A DNA stretch of 64,000 bases from Streptacidiphilus albus JL83 (GTDB taxonomy: Bacteria > Actinomycetota > Actinomycetes > Streptomycetales > Streptomycetaceae). Numbering within the stretch: position 1 is the first letter of the stretch; the number at the start of each line of letters is the position of its first letter. This document shows positions 8,644 to 17,393 of the stretch, piece by piece. Under the pieces are notes generated by a model. That model was not told where the DNA came from and ran no database searches. It saw nothing but the letters and a program-made list of their open reading frames with translations. The stretch spans positions 2,800,017 through 2,864,016 of the forward strand of contig NZ_JQML01000001.1 of the NCBI RefSeq assembly GCF_000744705.1, in the 5' to 3' direction. The translations under genes were made by a program, and so were the position numbers.

Positions 8644-10032
8644 GTGACGACCCCGCACGTCCCCGGCCCCCCGAGACGCCGTCCCGCCCCGCTCGGACGC
8701 ACCGCCGCCGCCCTCTTCTGCGCCACCGCCGTGGTCCTGGCGGCGGCCGGCTGCGGCAGCGCCGGCGGCCACGGCCCGGGGACCGGGTCGGGCAGCGACG
8801 CCGGCCGACCGGTCACCATCACCTTCTGGCACCAGTGGAGCGACCCCTCCGAGATCGCCGCCGTCGACACCGACATAGCCGGCTTCGAGAAGCTCTACCC
8901 GAACATCAGGGTGAACGCGGTCGCCAACGTCAGCGACCCGGTCATGACCAAGGCGCTGCAGGCCGGTTCGGCCGACGCCCCGGACGTGGTCTCCGACTCC
9001 GACACCCTCGACGTCGGCCCGCTCTGCTCGGCCGGGGAACTGGTCGACCTCGGTCCGCTGATGCACGGCTCCGGCATCGACCCGGCCGCGACCTTCCCCA
9101 AGGAGATGCTCGACTACAGCCAGTACCAGGGCAAGCAGTGCACCCTGCCGCTGCTCGGCGACGCGTACGGGCTGTACTACAACATCGACATGTTCCACGC
9201 CGCCGGGATCAGCGGGCCACCGCACACCTTCTCCCAACTGGCCGCCGACGCGGTGCGGCTCACCAAGGCCGACGGCGCCCAGCAGCTCGGCTACATGCCG
9301 CTGTACGAGGACTACCAGAACGACACCGGCACCCTGGTCGCCCAGTACGACCCGCAGTACCTCACCACCGCCGGGAAGTCGAACTTCGCCGGCGACCCGG
9401 GTTTCGCCCAACTCCTCGGCTGGCAGCGGAACCTGGTGAACGAGCTCGGCGGCTACCCGCTGCTGTCCAAGATCTACGACAGCTTCGGCGGCGAGTACAC
9501 CGCCAACGCCTTCGACAAGGGCCGGGTGGCGATGCAGGTCGACGGCGAGTGGCGGGTCGCCATGCTCACCCAGGAGAAGGTGCCGTTCCAGTGGGCGACC
9601 GCGCCGTTCCCGGTGCCGGACGACCAGGCGTCGCAGTACGGGCGCGGACTGCTGGCCGGCACCGTGATCGGGATCAGCCACAACAGCCGCGAGCAGCAGG
9701 CCGCCTGGCAGTTCGTCCGCTACCTGACGACCGACACCTCGGCCGTCGTCGACTTCGCCAACGCCATCGAGAACGTGCCCAGCACCTACGCCGCGCTGGA
9801 CTCGCCCTCGCTCCAACTCCCGGCCGCCTTCCAGACCTTCCTCACCATCGCCGACAACCAGTACTCGGTGACCCAGCCGGCCACCGCCGACGGGGGCAAC
9901 TACCTCGCCGTCCTGCAGACCCTCGGCACCCAGTACGAGTCGGGCAAGGTCACCGACCTGGCGGCCGGCCTCAGGGCGGCCGACCAGGCCGAGGACAGCT
10001 CGCTCGCCAAGGCCGGGCAGACGGCCGGATGA
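8644..10032 (+). CDS. Sugar ABC transporter substrate-binding lipoprotein
   Basis: A 462-residue extracellular solute-binding protein of the MalE-like (family 1) type. The N-terminus is a lipoprotein signal with VVLAAAGC, making Cys37 the lipidated residue. The mature part opens with VTITFWHQWSDPSE, the common start of family-1 sugar-binding proteins, and keeps the cluster's aromatic-rich carbohydrate-binding features. GTG at 8644 is preceded by GGAGG at 8634-8638 with ideal spacing. It sits 97 bases after the ROK gene. Oddity: no permease genes follow; the next genes encode a GH4 enzyme and a kinase, so it must work with a membrane complex encoded elsewhere or act as a sensor. Confidence 0.9.
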   Translation: MTTPHVPGPPRRRPAPLGRTAAALFCATAVVLAAAGCGSAGGHGPGTGSGSDAGRPVTITFWHQWSDPSEIAAVDTDIAGFEKLYPNIRVNAVANVSDPVMTKALQAGSADAPDVVSDSDTLDVGPLCSAGELVDLGPLMHGSGIDPAATFPKEMLDYSQYQGKQCTLPLLGDAYGLYYNIDMFHAAGISGPPHTFSQLAADAVRLTKADGAQQLGYMPLYEDYQNDTGTLVAQYDPQYLTTAGKSNFAGDPGFAQLLGWQRNLVNELGGYPLLSKIYDSFGGEYTANAFDKGRVAMQVDGEWRVAMLTQEKVPFQWATAPFPVPDDQASQYGRGLLAGTVIGISHNSREQQAAWQFVRYLTTDTSAVVDFANAIENVPSTYAALDSPSLQLPAAFQTFLTIADNQYSVTQPATADGGNYLAVLQTLGTQYESGKVTDLAAGLRAADQAEDSSLAKAGQTAG

Positions 10033-10116
10033 CCACACCCGACCGATCCGGACACACACCGTTCCTCGCACCAGAGCCTTCACCGAAGGCGTGACACTGA
10101 CAGGGGTCAAGGGCTG

Positions 10117-11469
10117 ATGAGCCGCACCGACACCACCATCGACACCTCCACCACCCACCCGCTGCCGAACCCCCGGTCCGGCGCGCTGAAGCTGGTCGTC
10201 GTGGGTGGCGGTTCCACCTACACACCCGAACTCATCGACGGCTTCGCCCGGCTCCGCGACACCCTGCCGATAGCCGAACTGGTCCTGGTGGACCCGGCCG
10301 CCGACCGGCTGGCGCTGGTCGGCGGGCTGGCCCGACGGATCTTCGCCAAGCAGGGCCACCCCGGCACCATCACCACCAGCACCGACCTGGACGCCTCCGT
10401 GGTCGGCGCCGACGCCGTGCTGCTCCAGCTCCGCGTCGGCGGCCAGGCGGCCCGCAACCAGGACGAGACCTGGCCGCTGGAGTGCGGCTGCGTCGGCCAG
10501 GAGACCACCGGCGCCGGCGGCCTGGCCAAGGCGCTGCGGACCGTCCCGGTGGTGCTGGACATCGCCGAGCGGATCCGCCGCGCCAACCCGGACGCCTGGA
10601 TCGTCGACTTCACCAACCCGGTCGGCATCGTCACCCGCGCCCTGCAGACCGCCGGCCACAAGGCCGTCGGCCTCTGCAACGTCGCCATCGGCTTCCAGCG
10701 GAAGTTCGCCGGGCTGCTCGGCGTCGTCCCCGAGCGGATCCGGCTCGACCACGTGGGGCTGAACCACCTCACCTGGGAGCGCGGGGTGCACCTGCTCGAC
10801 GCCCCCGGCTCGGCCACCGGCCGCGACGTGCTGCCGGAGCTGCTGGAGAACTTCGGCCCGGCCATCGCCGAGGACCTGGAGCTGCCGCTGGACGTGGTCC
10901 GCGACCTGGCCGTGGTCCCCTCCTACTACCTCCGCTACTTCTACGAGCACGACCGCGTCGTCGAGGAGCAGAAGGTCAAGGGCTCGCGCGCCTCCCAGGT
11001 CGCCGAGATCGAGCGGCAACTGCTGGAGATGTACGGCGACCCCTCCCTGGACGAGAAGCCCGAACTGCTCGCCAAGCGCGGCGGGGCGTTCTACTCCGAG
11101 GCCGCCGTCAACCTGGTCGCCTCGCTGCTGGGCACGGGATCCGCGGCCGGCGACATCCAGGTGGTCAACGTCAGCAACAACGGCACCCTGCCGTTCCTGC
11201 CGGACGACGCGGTGATCGAGGTCCCGGCCCTGGTCGACGCCACCGGCGCCAAGCCGCTGCCGGTGCCCACCGTCGAGCCGCTGTACGCCGGGCTGGTCGC
11301 CCATGTCACCGGCTACGAGCAGCTGGCCCTGGAGGCAGCCCTGCACGGCGGCCGGAACCGGGTCTTCCGGGCCCTGCTGGCGCACCCGCTGGTCGGCCAG
11401 ATCGACCTGGCCAACCAGCTGACCGACCGTCTGATCGCCCACAACCACGAGCACCTCGCATGGGCGTGA
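10117..11469 (+). CDS. Family 4 glycoside hydrolase, 6-phospho-beta-glucosidase type
   Basis: A 450-residue cytoplasmic GH4 enzyme. GH4 enzymes cleave (often 6-phosphorylated) glycosides by an NAD+ and Mn2+ dependent redox-elimination mechanism. Seen here: the NAD-binding loop VVVGGGSTYTPELIDG at the N-terminus, FTNPVGIVTRA near residue 165-175, the metal-ligand Cys in GLCNVAIG near 190 and the metal-ligand His in LNHLTWERG near 213. The length is normal for the LicH/BglT branch. The ATG at 10117 is poorly served by a ribosome site (AAGGG at 10110-10113). It lies 84 bases after the binding-protein gene and overlaps the kinase gene by 10 bases, implying co-translation of hydrolase and kinase. 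The exact phospho-sugar is unknown. Confidence 0.9.
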   Translation: MSRTDTTIDTSTTHPLPNPRSGALKLVVVGGGSTYTPELIDGFARLRDTLPIAELVLVDPAADRLALVGGLARRIFAKQGHPGTITTSTDLDASVVGADAVLLQLRVGGQAARNQDETWPLECGCVGQETTGAGGLAKALRTVPVVLDIAERIRRANPDAWIVDFTNPVGIVTRALQTAGHKAVGLCNVAIGFQRKFAGLLGVVPERIRLDHVGLNHLTWERGVHLLDAPGSATGRDVLPELLENFGPAIAEDLELPLDVVRDLAVVPSYYLRYFYEHDRVVEEQKVKGSRASQVAEIERQLLEMYGDPSLDEKPELLAKRGGAFYSEAAVNLVASLLGTGSAAGDIQVVNVSNNGTLPFLPDDAVIEVPALVDATGAKPLPVPTVEPLYAGLVAHVTGYEQLALEAALHGGRNRVFRALLAHPLVGQIDLANQLTDRLIAHNHEHLAWA

Positions 11470-12605
11470 CCGAGAAGGAGAGGCAGGCCGTCGCCGTGCC
11501 GCAGCCGTCCGAGCCGCAACCCGCCGCACCCCCGGCCGACGGTCCGCTCGGCTCCGGCAGCGTCGGGGCGGTCGGCCGGGAGCTGGTGCCGGGCGTGCTG
11601 GCCATCGACGGCGGCAACAGCAAGACCGACGTCGCGCTGCTCACCGCCGAGGGCCAGGTCCTGGGCACCGCCCGGGGCGGCGGCTTCACCCCGCACCGCA
11701 TGGGCGTCGAGGCCGCCGTCGCCGGACTGGAGCCGCTGATCCGGGCGGCGGCCGACGAGGCCGGCTTCGACATCTCGGCCGGGCTCGGCCCGCTGGCCAC
11801 CCATGTCTCCGCCTGCCTGGCCGGGGCGGACCTGCCGGTCGAGGAGCGCCGGCTGCAGGACGTGATCGCGGCCCGGGGCTGGGCCCGCACCGTCGTGGTC
11901 GCCAACGACACCTTCGCCCTGCTGCGCTCGGGCACCGACGCCCCGCGCGGCGTGGCCGTGGTCTGCGGGGCCGGCATCAACTGCGCCGGCCTGCTGCCCG
12001 ACGGCCGCACAGCACGCTTCCCGGCCCTGGGGACACTCACCGGGGACTGGGGGGGCGGCGGCGGACTGGCCGATGCGGTCATGTTCGCCGGCGTCCGGGC
12101 GGAGGACGGGCGCGGTCCGCACACCGCGCTCGCCTCCGCCGCGGCCGAGCACTTCGGGCTGCCGAGCATCGGCGCGGTGGCCGAGGCCGTGCACTTCGGC
12201 ACGCTGCCGGAGATCCGGCTGCACGAGCTGGCCCCGGTGCTGTTCGCGGTCGCCGAGGCGGGCGACCGGATCGCGCTGGAGCTGATCGACCGTCAGGCCG
12301 CGGAGATCGTCGGCATGGCGCTGGTGGCGCTGCGCCGGCTCGACCTGCTGGACACCCCGGTGGACGTGGTCCTGGGCGGCGGCGTCCTGGCCGCCCGGCA
12401 GCCGCTGCTGCTGGACGGCGTCAACGCCCGCCTCGCGGCGGACGCACCGCTGGCCGTGCCGCGGATCGTGACCACCCCTCCGGTGGTCGGCGCGGCCCTG
12501 CTGGGACTGGACCACCTGGCGGCGACGGGGCGCGGGAGCGCGCCCGGCGCGCAGGAGCGCCTGCGGGCCTCGTACCCGCGCAGGCTGGGCGCGCGAACCG
12601 CTTGA
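11460..12605 (+). CDS. BadF/BadG-type ATPase, N-acetylglucosamine kinase-like
   Basis: About 381 residues of the ASKHA fold. Visible are the phosphate-1 loop AIDGGNSKTDVALL, the mid-protein VVCGAGINCAG, GDWGGGGGLAD, and the adenosine loop VVLGGGVLAARQPLL. This branch includes N-acetylglucosamine and glucosamine kinases, so it should phosphorylate a sugar released in the cytoplasm by its neighbour. The ATG at 11460 lies inside the end of the GH4 gene (10-base overlap). Alternatives are GTG 11496, which is 12 bases after AAGGAGAGG, and a GTG near 11586 just before the first motif; the first 35-40 residues are low-complexity and may be untranslated. It ends before a bidirectional terminator. Confidence 0.85.
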   Translation: MGVTEKERQAVAVPQPSEPQPAAPPADGPLGSGSVGAVGRELVPGVLAIDGGNSKTDVALLTAEGQVLGTARGGGFTPHRMGVEAAVAGLEPLIRAAADEAGFDISAGLGPLATHVSACLAGADLPVEERRLQDVIAARGWARTVVVANDTFALLRSGTDAPRGVAVVCGAGINCAGLLPDGRTARFPALGTLTGDWGGGGGLADAVMFAGVRAEDGRGPHTALASAAAEHFGLPSIGAVAEAVHFGTLPEIRLHELAPVLFAVAEAGDRIALELIDRQAAEIVGMALVALRRLDLLDTPVDVVLGGGVLAARQPLLLDGVNARLAADAPLAVPRIVTTPPVVGAALLGLDHLAATGRGSAPGAQERLRASYPRRLGARTA

Positions 12606-12623
12606 GGGGGCGGAACGCGCACA

Positions 12624-12655
12624 GCGGCCCGGCGGGGAGTCCCCCGCCGGGCCGC
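12624..12655. terminator. Bidirectional hairpin terminator
   Basis: A perfect 14-bp GC stem (12624-12637 with 12642-12655, 4-base loop) lies between the convergent kinase and cupin genes. There is no T-tract, as is common in this group. Confidence 0.75.
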
Positions 12656-12672
12656 GCTCCGGTGACGGCGGC

Positions 12673-13047
12673 TCAGCCGGCCCAGGGCGGGGTGATCAGC
12701 GTGCCGTCGGCCAGCTCGGCGGTCAGCCCGACACTGGTGGCGACCCACATGGTGGCCTCCGCCCCGGAGACGTTGTCCACCCGGAGCGTCGCCCCGGCCG
12801 GGACGATGGCGACGTCCCCGGCGACCAGGTCGGCCTCCTCGCCGTCCACCGTGAGGCGCAGCCCGCCGGTCAGCAGCTGGACGACCTCCTCGCGGCTGAC
12901 GGTGTGCGGGACGCCGTCGGTGCCGGCCGGGACCTCGGTGCGCCAGGCACTGAGCTCCTTGCTGCCGCTGGCGGGATTGGCATAGGCGACGAAGCGGGCG
13001 CCGTGGATCTCATGGGTGACGGCGTCGGCGCTGCGGACGAAGGGCAT
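12673..13047 (-). CDS. Cupin-domain protein
   Basis: A 124-residue single-cupin protein. The two cupin motifs are partly kept (GVPHTVSREEVVQLLTGG and GDVAIVPAGATLRVDN); the first motif lacks the usual second His, so metal binding is uncertain. Such small cupins may bind or convert a small molecule. ATG at 13047 follows GAGGAGA on its strand with five bases between. It is divergent from a MarR-type gene, and the shared 100-base gap carries three copies of an inverted repeat, so MarR control of this gene is likely. Confidence 0.8.
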   Translation of the reverse strand: MPFVRSADAVTHEIHGARFVAYANPASGSKELSAWRTEVPAGTDGVPHTVSREEVVQLLTGGLRLTVDGEEADLVAGDVAIVPAGATLRVDNVSGAEATMWVATSVGLTAELADGTLITPPWAG

Positions 13048-13062
13048 GGGAGTCTCCTCGAA

Positions 13063-13128
13063 TAGTCAAGCTGCTTGACCTCTTGAGAACAGTCAAGCTG
13101 CTTGCCCTTTTATAGTCAAGGCCCTTGT
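13063..13128. promoter_or_regulatory. Three inverted-repeat sites between cupin and MarR genes
   Basis: Sites of the form GTCAAG-N3-CTTGAC occur at 13065-13079 (perfect), 13092-13106 (last half CTTGCC) and 13115-13129 (last half CTTGTC). Starts are 27 and 23 bases apart. They fill the divergent promoter region, as expected for a MarR dimer that represses both directions. Confidence 0.8.
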
Positions 13129-13151
13129 CCGTCCATGGCAGACTGATCCCC

Positions 13152-13631
13152 ATGGACCGCCCCGGCACCCCCGTCACCATGGAGCTGTTGGCCGCCGACT
13201 CCCGTGCCCTGCCGGCCCTGCTGCTCGGGCTCTCCGGCGAGCTGGTCGCGGGCATCCAGGCCGGCGGCGCGGCGCGCGGCTTCGACGACATCCGGCCCGC
13301 GCACGGCTTCGCCTTCGCCCGGCTCGCACCGCACGGGGCAACCGTCGGCGAGCTGGCCGAGCACCTGGGCGTCACCAAGCAGGCCGCCAGCCAGCTGGTC
13401 GAGGAACTGGTCCGCAAGGGCTACGTCGAACGCCACCCGCACCCGGACGACGCCCGCGCCCGGCTGGTGGTGCTGACCGAGCGCGGCTGGGCCTGCACCC
13501 GGGCCGCCGATGCGGCCGCGGCCGACACCGTCCGCCCCTGGATCGCCGCCCTCGGCCCCGAGCGCTTCCACGCCCTCTGCGCCGACCTGGCCCGGCTCGC
13601 CCCGCGCGGCCCGGTCCGCCCGACCTGGTGA
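13152..13631 (+). CDS. MarR-family transcriptional regulator
   Basis: A 159-residue winged-helix regulator. The DNA-binding part is about residues 55-100: GATVGELAEHLGVTKQAASQ forms the helix-turn-helix and ERHPHPDDARARLVVLTERG the wing and its flank, both typical of MarR. ATG at 13152 is chosen over an in-frame TTG at 13125 because the TTG lies within the third operator half-site. No ribosome site is seen; CAGACT at 13139-13144, seven bases before the ATG, could be the -10 of a leaderless transcript. The likely targets are itself and the divergent cupin gene. Confidence 0.87.
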   Translation: MDRPGTPVTMELLAADSRALPALLLGLSGELVAGIQAGGAARGFDDIRPAHGFAFARLAPHGATVGELAEHLGVTKQAASQLVEELVRKGYVERHPHPDDARARLVVLTERGWACTRAADAAAADTVRPWIAALGPERFHALCADLARLAPRGPVRPTW

Positions 13632-13738
13632 GCCGACCCGGCCGCTCTTACCGGAATCGTATGGAAGGCGTCCGGCCGGGATGCGAGGATCGGCCCTCGC
13701 ACCCCATCCGACCAGCCCGTTCGAAGGATCTCGGCACC

Positions 13739-14440
13739 ATGGCCCGCAGCACCCCGTGCCGCCCGCTCGCAGCCGCCTCGATCGGCCTCCTGCTGGCCCT
13801 GGCCGGGTGCAGCGCCGCGACGCCCGCACTGTCGAGCGGGACCTCCGCGCCGCCCGCCGCGAGCGCCACCGACGGGGCGACCGCCGACGGCCTGCCGGCG
13901 CTCACCGCCGACCTGCTGGCCACCGCGCTGCCGCCGCTGCCGACCGGGGCCAAGCTGTGGCCGGCGACGCTCGGGCCGACCGGACCGCTCACCGCCCCCC
14001 AGTACGCCACCGCCATGTTCGGCACCGCCGACGCCAGTGCCGACCTGCTGGTCGAGCGGCAGCGAGGGCTGGACTTCGGGGCGGTCCGCCGCTGGAACCA
14101 GCCCGACGGGGTGATGGTGAGCGTCTTCCTGGGCCACTACTCCCTCCCCCGGGGCGCGGAGAGCGCGTTCCTGACCCAGTCCACCTCGGAGAAGCGCACC
14201 GACGCGGCGGACCGTCACTTCACCGTCCCCGGCGTGGCCGAGAGCTACGGCGTCGCCATCCCCACCCTGGACTCCTACGGCAACGCCCTGACCAATCTGC
14301 ACCTGGTCGCGGGCGACGTGCTGATCCGGGTCGCCGTCGGCTCCCCGGCCCAGCCCGACCCGGAGGTCGCCGCAGCGGTCGCGGCGACGGTGTACACCAA
14401 CGTCTGCCGGGTCACCGACTGCACGCCCTCGGGCGGCTGA
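13739..14440 (+). CDS. Putative lipoprotein of unknown function
   Basis: A 233-residue protein with a lipoprotein signal peptide: basic start, hydrophobic stretch, then LALAGC as lipobox. After a short Ala/Ser/Thr-rich linker there is one compact domain of about 190 residues containing YATAMFG, GVMVSVFLGHYSLPRGAESAF and a C-terminal pair of Cys (VCRVTDC) that could form a disulfide. I do not recognise the family. ATG 13739 is chosen because it opens the signal peptide; an upstream in-frame ATG would add 37 residues of non-signal sequence. It stands alone between the MarR gene and the signalling locus. Confidence 0.75.
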   Translation: MARSTPCRPLAAASIGLLLALAGCSAATPALSSGTSAPPAASATDGATADGLPALTADLLATALPPLPTGAKLWPATLGPTGPLTAPQYATAMFGTADASADLLVERQRGLDFGAVRRWNQPDGVMVSVFLGHYSLPRGAESAFLTQSTSEKRTDAADRHFTVPGVAESYGVAIPTLDSYGNALTNLHLVAGDVLIRVAVGSPAQPDPEVAAAVAATVYTNVCRVTDCTPSGG

Positions 14441-14575
14441 CACCGCACGTCCGGCCCCCCACGTCACAACCGCGTCGCGAATGCTCAAGATCGGCGCAAG
14501 TCGTGTGTGGATACCGGTGGTGACGGCCATACTGCTCCCCTAGGACATGGCGTGACCGGGGGAAGGGGCTGACAC

Positions 14576-16108
14576 ATGACGACGCCGGGACAGAACGGTG
14601 GGCAGGGGTGGGGACCGCCCCCCGGCGCCTTCGGCCCGCCGCCGGGTACGTCGCAGCCCGCCCTCCCGCCGCAGCGTCCGACGCAGCCGCTCTCCCGGCC
14701 CGGGCGCGCGTCCGGGGCGGTCGGCTCCGGGGCGGTCTCCTCCGGGGCGGTCGCGGTCGCCCCGCGCCCCGTCGTCCGGGAACCGGAGGGTGTCACCGTC
14801 GCCGGCAAGGGCGGCGGCAACGGCGTCGTCCGCTGGGTGTCGCGGACGCCGACCCGCCGGCTGTGGTCGGTCGGTTCCGGACTGGCCGTCCTCGCCCTGC
14901 TGTTCGGCGTCCTGACGTACATCCAGGTGGTCCAGCGGACCGACGCCGCCACCAGCGTGGTCGAGCACAGCCAGCCGCTCAGCGACGACGCCGCGCAGAT
15001 CTTCCGCACCCTCGCGGACGCCGACACCACCGCCGCCACCGGCTTCCTGCAGGCCGGGAACGAGACGGCGGCCATCCGCACCCAGTACAACAACGACATC
15101 GCCACCGCCTCGACCCTGCTCGCGCAGGCCGCCGCCAGCGCCTCCAGCGACGACCCGGGGCAGCGCCAGATCCAGCTGCTGAGCTCCCAACTGCCGACCT
15201 ACACCGACCTGGTGGGCGTGGCCGGGGCGGACGACCGGGTGGGCTACCCGCTCGGCGGCGCCTATCTCCGCTACGCCTCGGGCCAGATGCAGAACACCAT
15301 GCTGGCCGAGGCCCAGACGCTCTACCAGACGGAGACCGACCGGCTGCACCACGACTACGGCAACGCCCGCTCGCTGCCCTGGGCCGCCGTCGTCCTCGGG
15401 CTGCTGCTGCTGGCGGCGCTGGTCCGGGCGCAGCTGCGGCTGTACCGGGACACCAACCGGGTCTTCAATGTGGGCCTGGTGCTGGCGTCGACCGCCGTGG
15501 TGCTGGCCCTGGGCTGGCTGACCGCCGCGCAGAGCGTGGCCGCCGCGGACCTCGGCCAGAGCGACACCCGGGGCTCGGCCCCGCTCCAGGTGCTGAACGA
15601 GGCGCAGATCAAGGCCCTCCAGTGCCGGGGCGCGGAGAACCTCAACCTGGTGGCCCGGGGCTCCACCGACAGCTACGAGACGACCTGGGGCGTCGTCAGC
15701 AACCAGCTGGCGGGCAAGGGCGGGCTGCTGCCCCAGGCCCTGGCGATGACCTCGGCCGACGGCAGCGCCCAGCAGTCGGTCGCCGCCGCCCAGGCGGACT
15801 TCGGCACCTGGCAGCAGCGCCACGACACCGCGATGAACGCCAACAACAGCGGCAACTACGGCACCGCCGTGGCGGAGACCATCGGCACCCCCGGCGGCTC
15901 CTCCGCGCAGACCACCAACGCCGCCTTCGACCAGCTGGACACCAACCTGAACAGCGCGATCACCCACGAGCGGAGCAACTTCGACCAGCTCGCGGCCGAC
16001 GGCCGGGCGGACACCGCCGGCCTCGCCGCGGGCGGCCTGGCCCTCGCGGCGCTGGCGGCCTTCGGCGCCCTCTGGGGCGTCAACCGGCGCGCCGCGGAGT
16101 ACCGGTGA
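14576..16108 (+). CDS. GlnX-like membrane sensor protein of the PknG locus
   Basis: A 510-residue membrane protein. The first 95 residues are Pro/Gly/Gln-rich and cytoplasmic. Predicted membrane helices are near 99-121, 264-283, 299-318 and 485-503. They frame two extracytoplasmic helical regions of about 140 and 165 residues, a layout like the sensor part of chemoreceptors. In mycobacteria and corynebacteria the membrane protein GlnX and the binding protein GlnH are encoded with kinase PknG and feed it amino-acid signals. Gene order (next GlnH-like, later PknG-like) and topology are why I call this GlnX-like; sequence identity was not tested. ATG 14576 follows GGAAGGGG with seven bases between. 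The end overlaps the next gene by four bases. Confidence 0.75.
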   Translation: MTTPGQNGGQGWGPPPGAFGPPPGTSQPALPPQRPTQPLSRPGRASGAVGSGAVSSGAVAVAPRPVVREPEGVTVAGKGGGNGVVRWVSRTPTRRLWSVGSGLAVLALLFGVLTYIQVVQRTDAATSVVEHSQPLSDDAAQIFRTLADADTTAATGFLQAGNETAAIRTQYNNDIATASTLLAQAAASASSDDPGQRQIQLLSSQLPTYTDLVGVAGADDRVGYPLGGAYLRYASGQMQNTMLAEAQTLYQTETDRLHHDYGNARSLPWAAVVLGLLLLAALVRAQLRLYRDTNRVFNVGLVLASTAVVLALGWLTAAQSVAAADLGQSDTRGSAPLQVLNEAQIKALQCRGAENLNLVARGSTDSYETTWGVVSNQLAGKGGLLPQALAMTSADGSAQQSVAAAQADFGTWQQRHDTAMNANNSGNYGTAVAETIGTPGGSSAQTTNAAFDQLDTNLNSAITHERSNFDQLAADGRADTAGLAAGGLALAALAAFGALWGVNRRAAEYR

Positions 16109-17211
16109 GGCGGCGCGCCCCCGAGGGCGGGGCGGCGGCGGGCAGTACGGCAGTGACCGAGGGCGGAGCGGACGGAGCGGGGGCGGCAGGGATGGCGGAC
16201 ACAGCGGACCGGGCCGGGCGCGACGAGCGCGCGGGGCGGGTCCGGCGGCTCCGGCTGACCGGACTGGTGAAGCTCTCGGCGCTGGCCGCGGCCGGGCTGC
16301 TGCTGGGCTCGGCGGCGCTGCCGACGGGTCCGGCCGCCGACCGGCTGCCGGAACGGGTGACCCTCAGCGGCAGGCCGGCCCTGGCGCCGGCCGTGGCCGG
16401 CTGCACCGACGGCCCGAACGGCGGCAGCTCCGTGGTCAGCCTCACCCCGAGCACGGACGACTCCGGACCCGACGTCCAGCGGATCATCAAGCGCGGCAAG
16501 CTGATCGCGGGCATCGACACCAACAGCTACCTCTGGGGCTTCCGCGACCCCTCCAGCGGGAACCTCGAAGGCTTCGACATCGACCTGGTCCACGCCCTGG
16601 CCCAGTCGATCCTGGGCAACGCCGACGACGTGGAGTTCCTCTCGGTGCCGACCGCCGACCGGATCACGGCGCTGCAGAGCGGCGAGGTCGACGTGGTGGT
16701 GCGGACGATGACCATCAGCTGCGCCCGCGAGCAGCAGGTGGCCTTCTCCTCGCCCTACTACCTCGCCGGGCAGGAGGTACTGGTTCCGAAGTCCTCCTCG
16801 ATCACGGGCTACAACAGCACCCTGGCGGGAAAGAAGGTCTGTGCGGCGACCGGATCGACGGCCGTCGACAACTTCCTGGACCAGGACAAGAAGGGATCGA
16901 CCGTCGTCCAGGTCGAGAACCAGCTGGACTGCCTGGTCCTGATGCAGCTGGGCCTGGTGGACGCCACCATCACCGACAACGCGCTGGGCGCCGGGCAGGC
17001 CGCCCAGGACCCGACCATCCACCTGGTGGGCGGGCTGATGGACGCGGAGTACTACGGGGTGGCCATGAAGCTGGGCGCCGACGACCTGGTCCGCCGGGTC
17101 AACGCGGTGCTCCAGTCCTACCTGGCCGACCAGTGGAACGCCGAGTACGACGAGTGGCTGAAGCCGGTGGGCCCGAACCCGGGACCGCCGTCCGTGACCT
17201 ACTCGGGCTGA
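16105..17211 (+). CDS. glnH: GlnH-like amino-acid-binding protein
   Basis: An extracytoplasmic amino-acid-binding protein (SBP family 3). A membrane segment near residues 55-75 (LVKLSALAAAGLLLGSAAL) is followed by the binding domain: IIKRGKLIAGIDTNSY, EGFDIDLVHALAQSIL, RMTISCAREQQVAFSSPYY-type core and AATGSTAVDNFL. The usual actinobacterial lipobox Cys is not visible, so it may be membrane-anchored or cleaved rather than lipidated. GTG at 16105 overlaps the previous stop by four bases and gives 368 residues; GTG 16153 and ATG 16192 are possible shorter starts. With no transporter permease or ATPase nearby, a sensory role with the membrane protein before it fits better than uptake. In mycobacteria GlnH binds aspartate or glutamate. 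Confidence 0.83.
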   Translation: MRRRAPEGGAAAGSTAVTEGGADGAGAAGMADTADRAGRDERAGRVRRLRLTGLVKLSALAAAGLLLGSAALPTGPAADRLPERVTLSGRPALAPAVAGCTDGPNGGSSVVSLTPSTDDSGPDVQRIIKRGKLIAGIDTNSYLWGFRDPSSGNLEGFDIDLVHALAQSILGNADDVEFLSVPTADRITALQSGEVDVVVRTMTISCAREQQVAFSSPYYLAGQEVLVPKSSSITGYNSTLAGKKVCAATGSTAVDNFLDQDKKGSTVVQVENQLDCLVLMQLGLVDATITDNALGAGQAAQDPTIHLVGGLMDAEYYGVAMKLGADDLVRRVNAVLQSYLADQWNAEYDEWLKPVGPNPGPPSVTYSG

Positions 17212-17226
17212 GCCGGGACGCACGGG

Positions 17227-17247
17227 CGCCCCGGACCGTCCGGGGCG
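17227..17247 (+). terminator. Short GC hairpin after the GlnH-like gene
   Basis: CGCCCCGGA-CCG-TCCGGGGCG is a perfect 9-bp stem with a 3-base loop in the 182-base gap before the coiled-coil gene. It may end or attenuate transcription of the first two genes. Directly repeated TCTGAC hexamers follow at about 17300-17313; no clear promoter is seen. Confidence 0.5.
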
Positions 17248-17393
17248 GGCGTCAAGATCTCGACAGGGCGGGTACCCGGTCTGCCCAGGGCGCTAAGGGT
17301 CTGACAATCTGACTACCGGCACCGACCGGCATGACGGGGGCAGGGCGAGCGAATGGCAGAAGGATGGCGCTGACGGGACCTGGTGGCTCGGTG

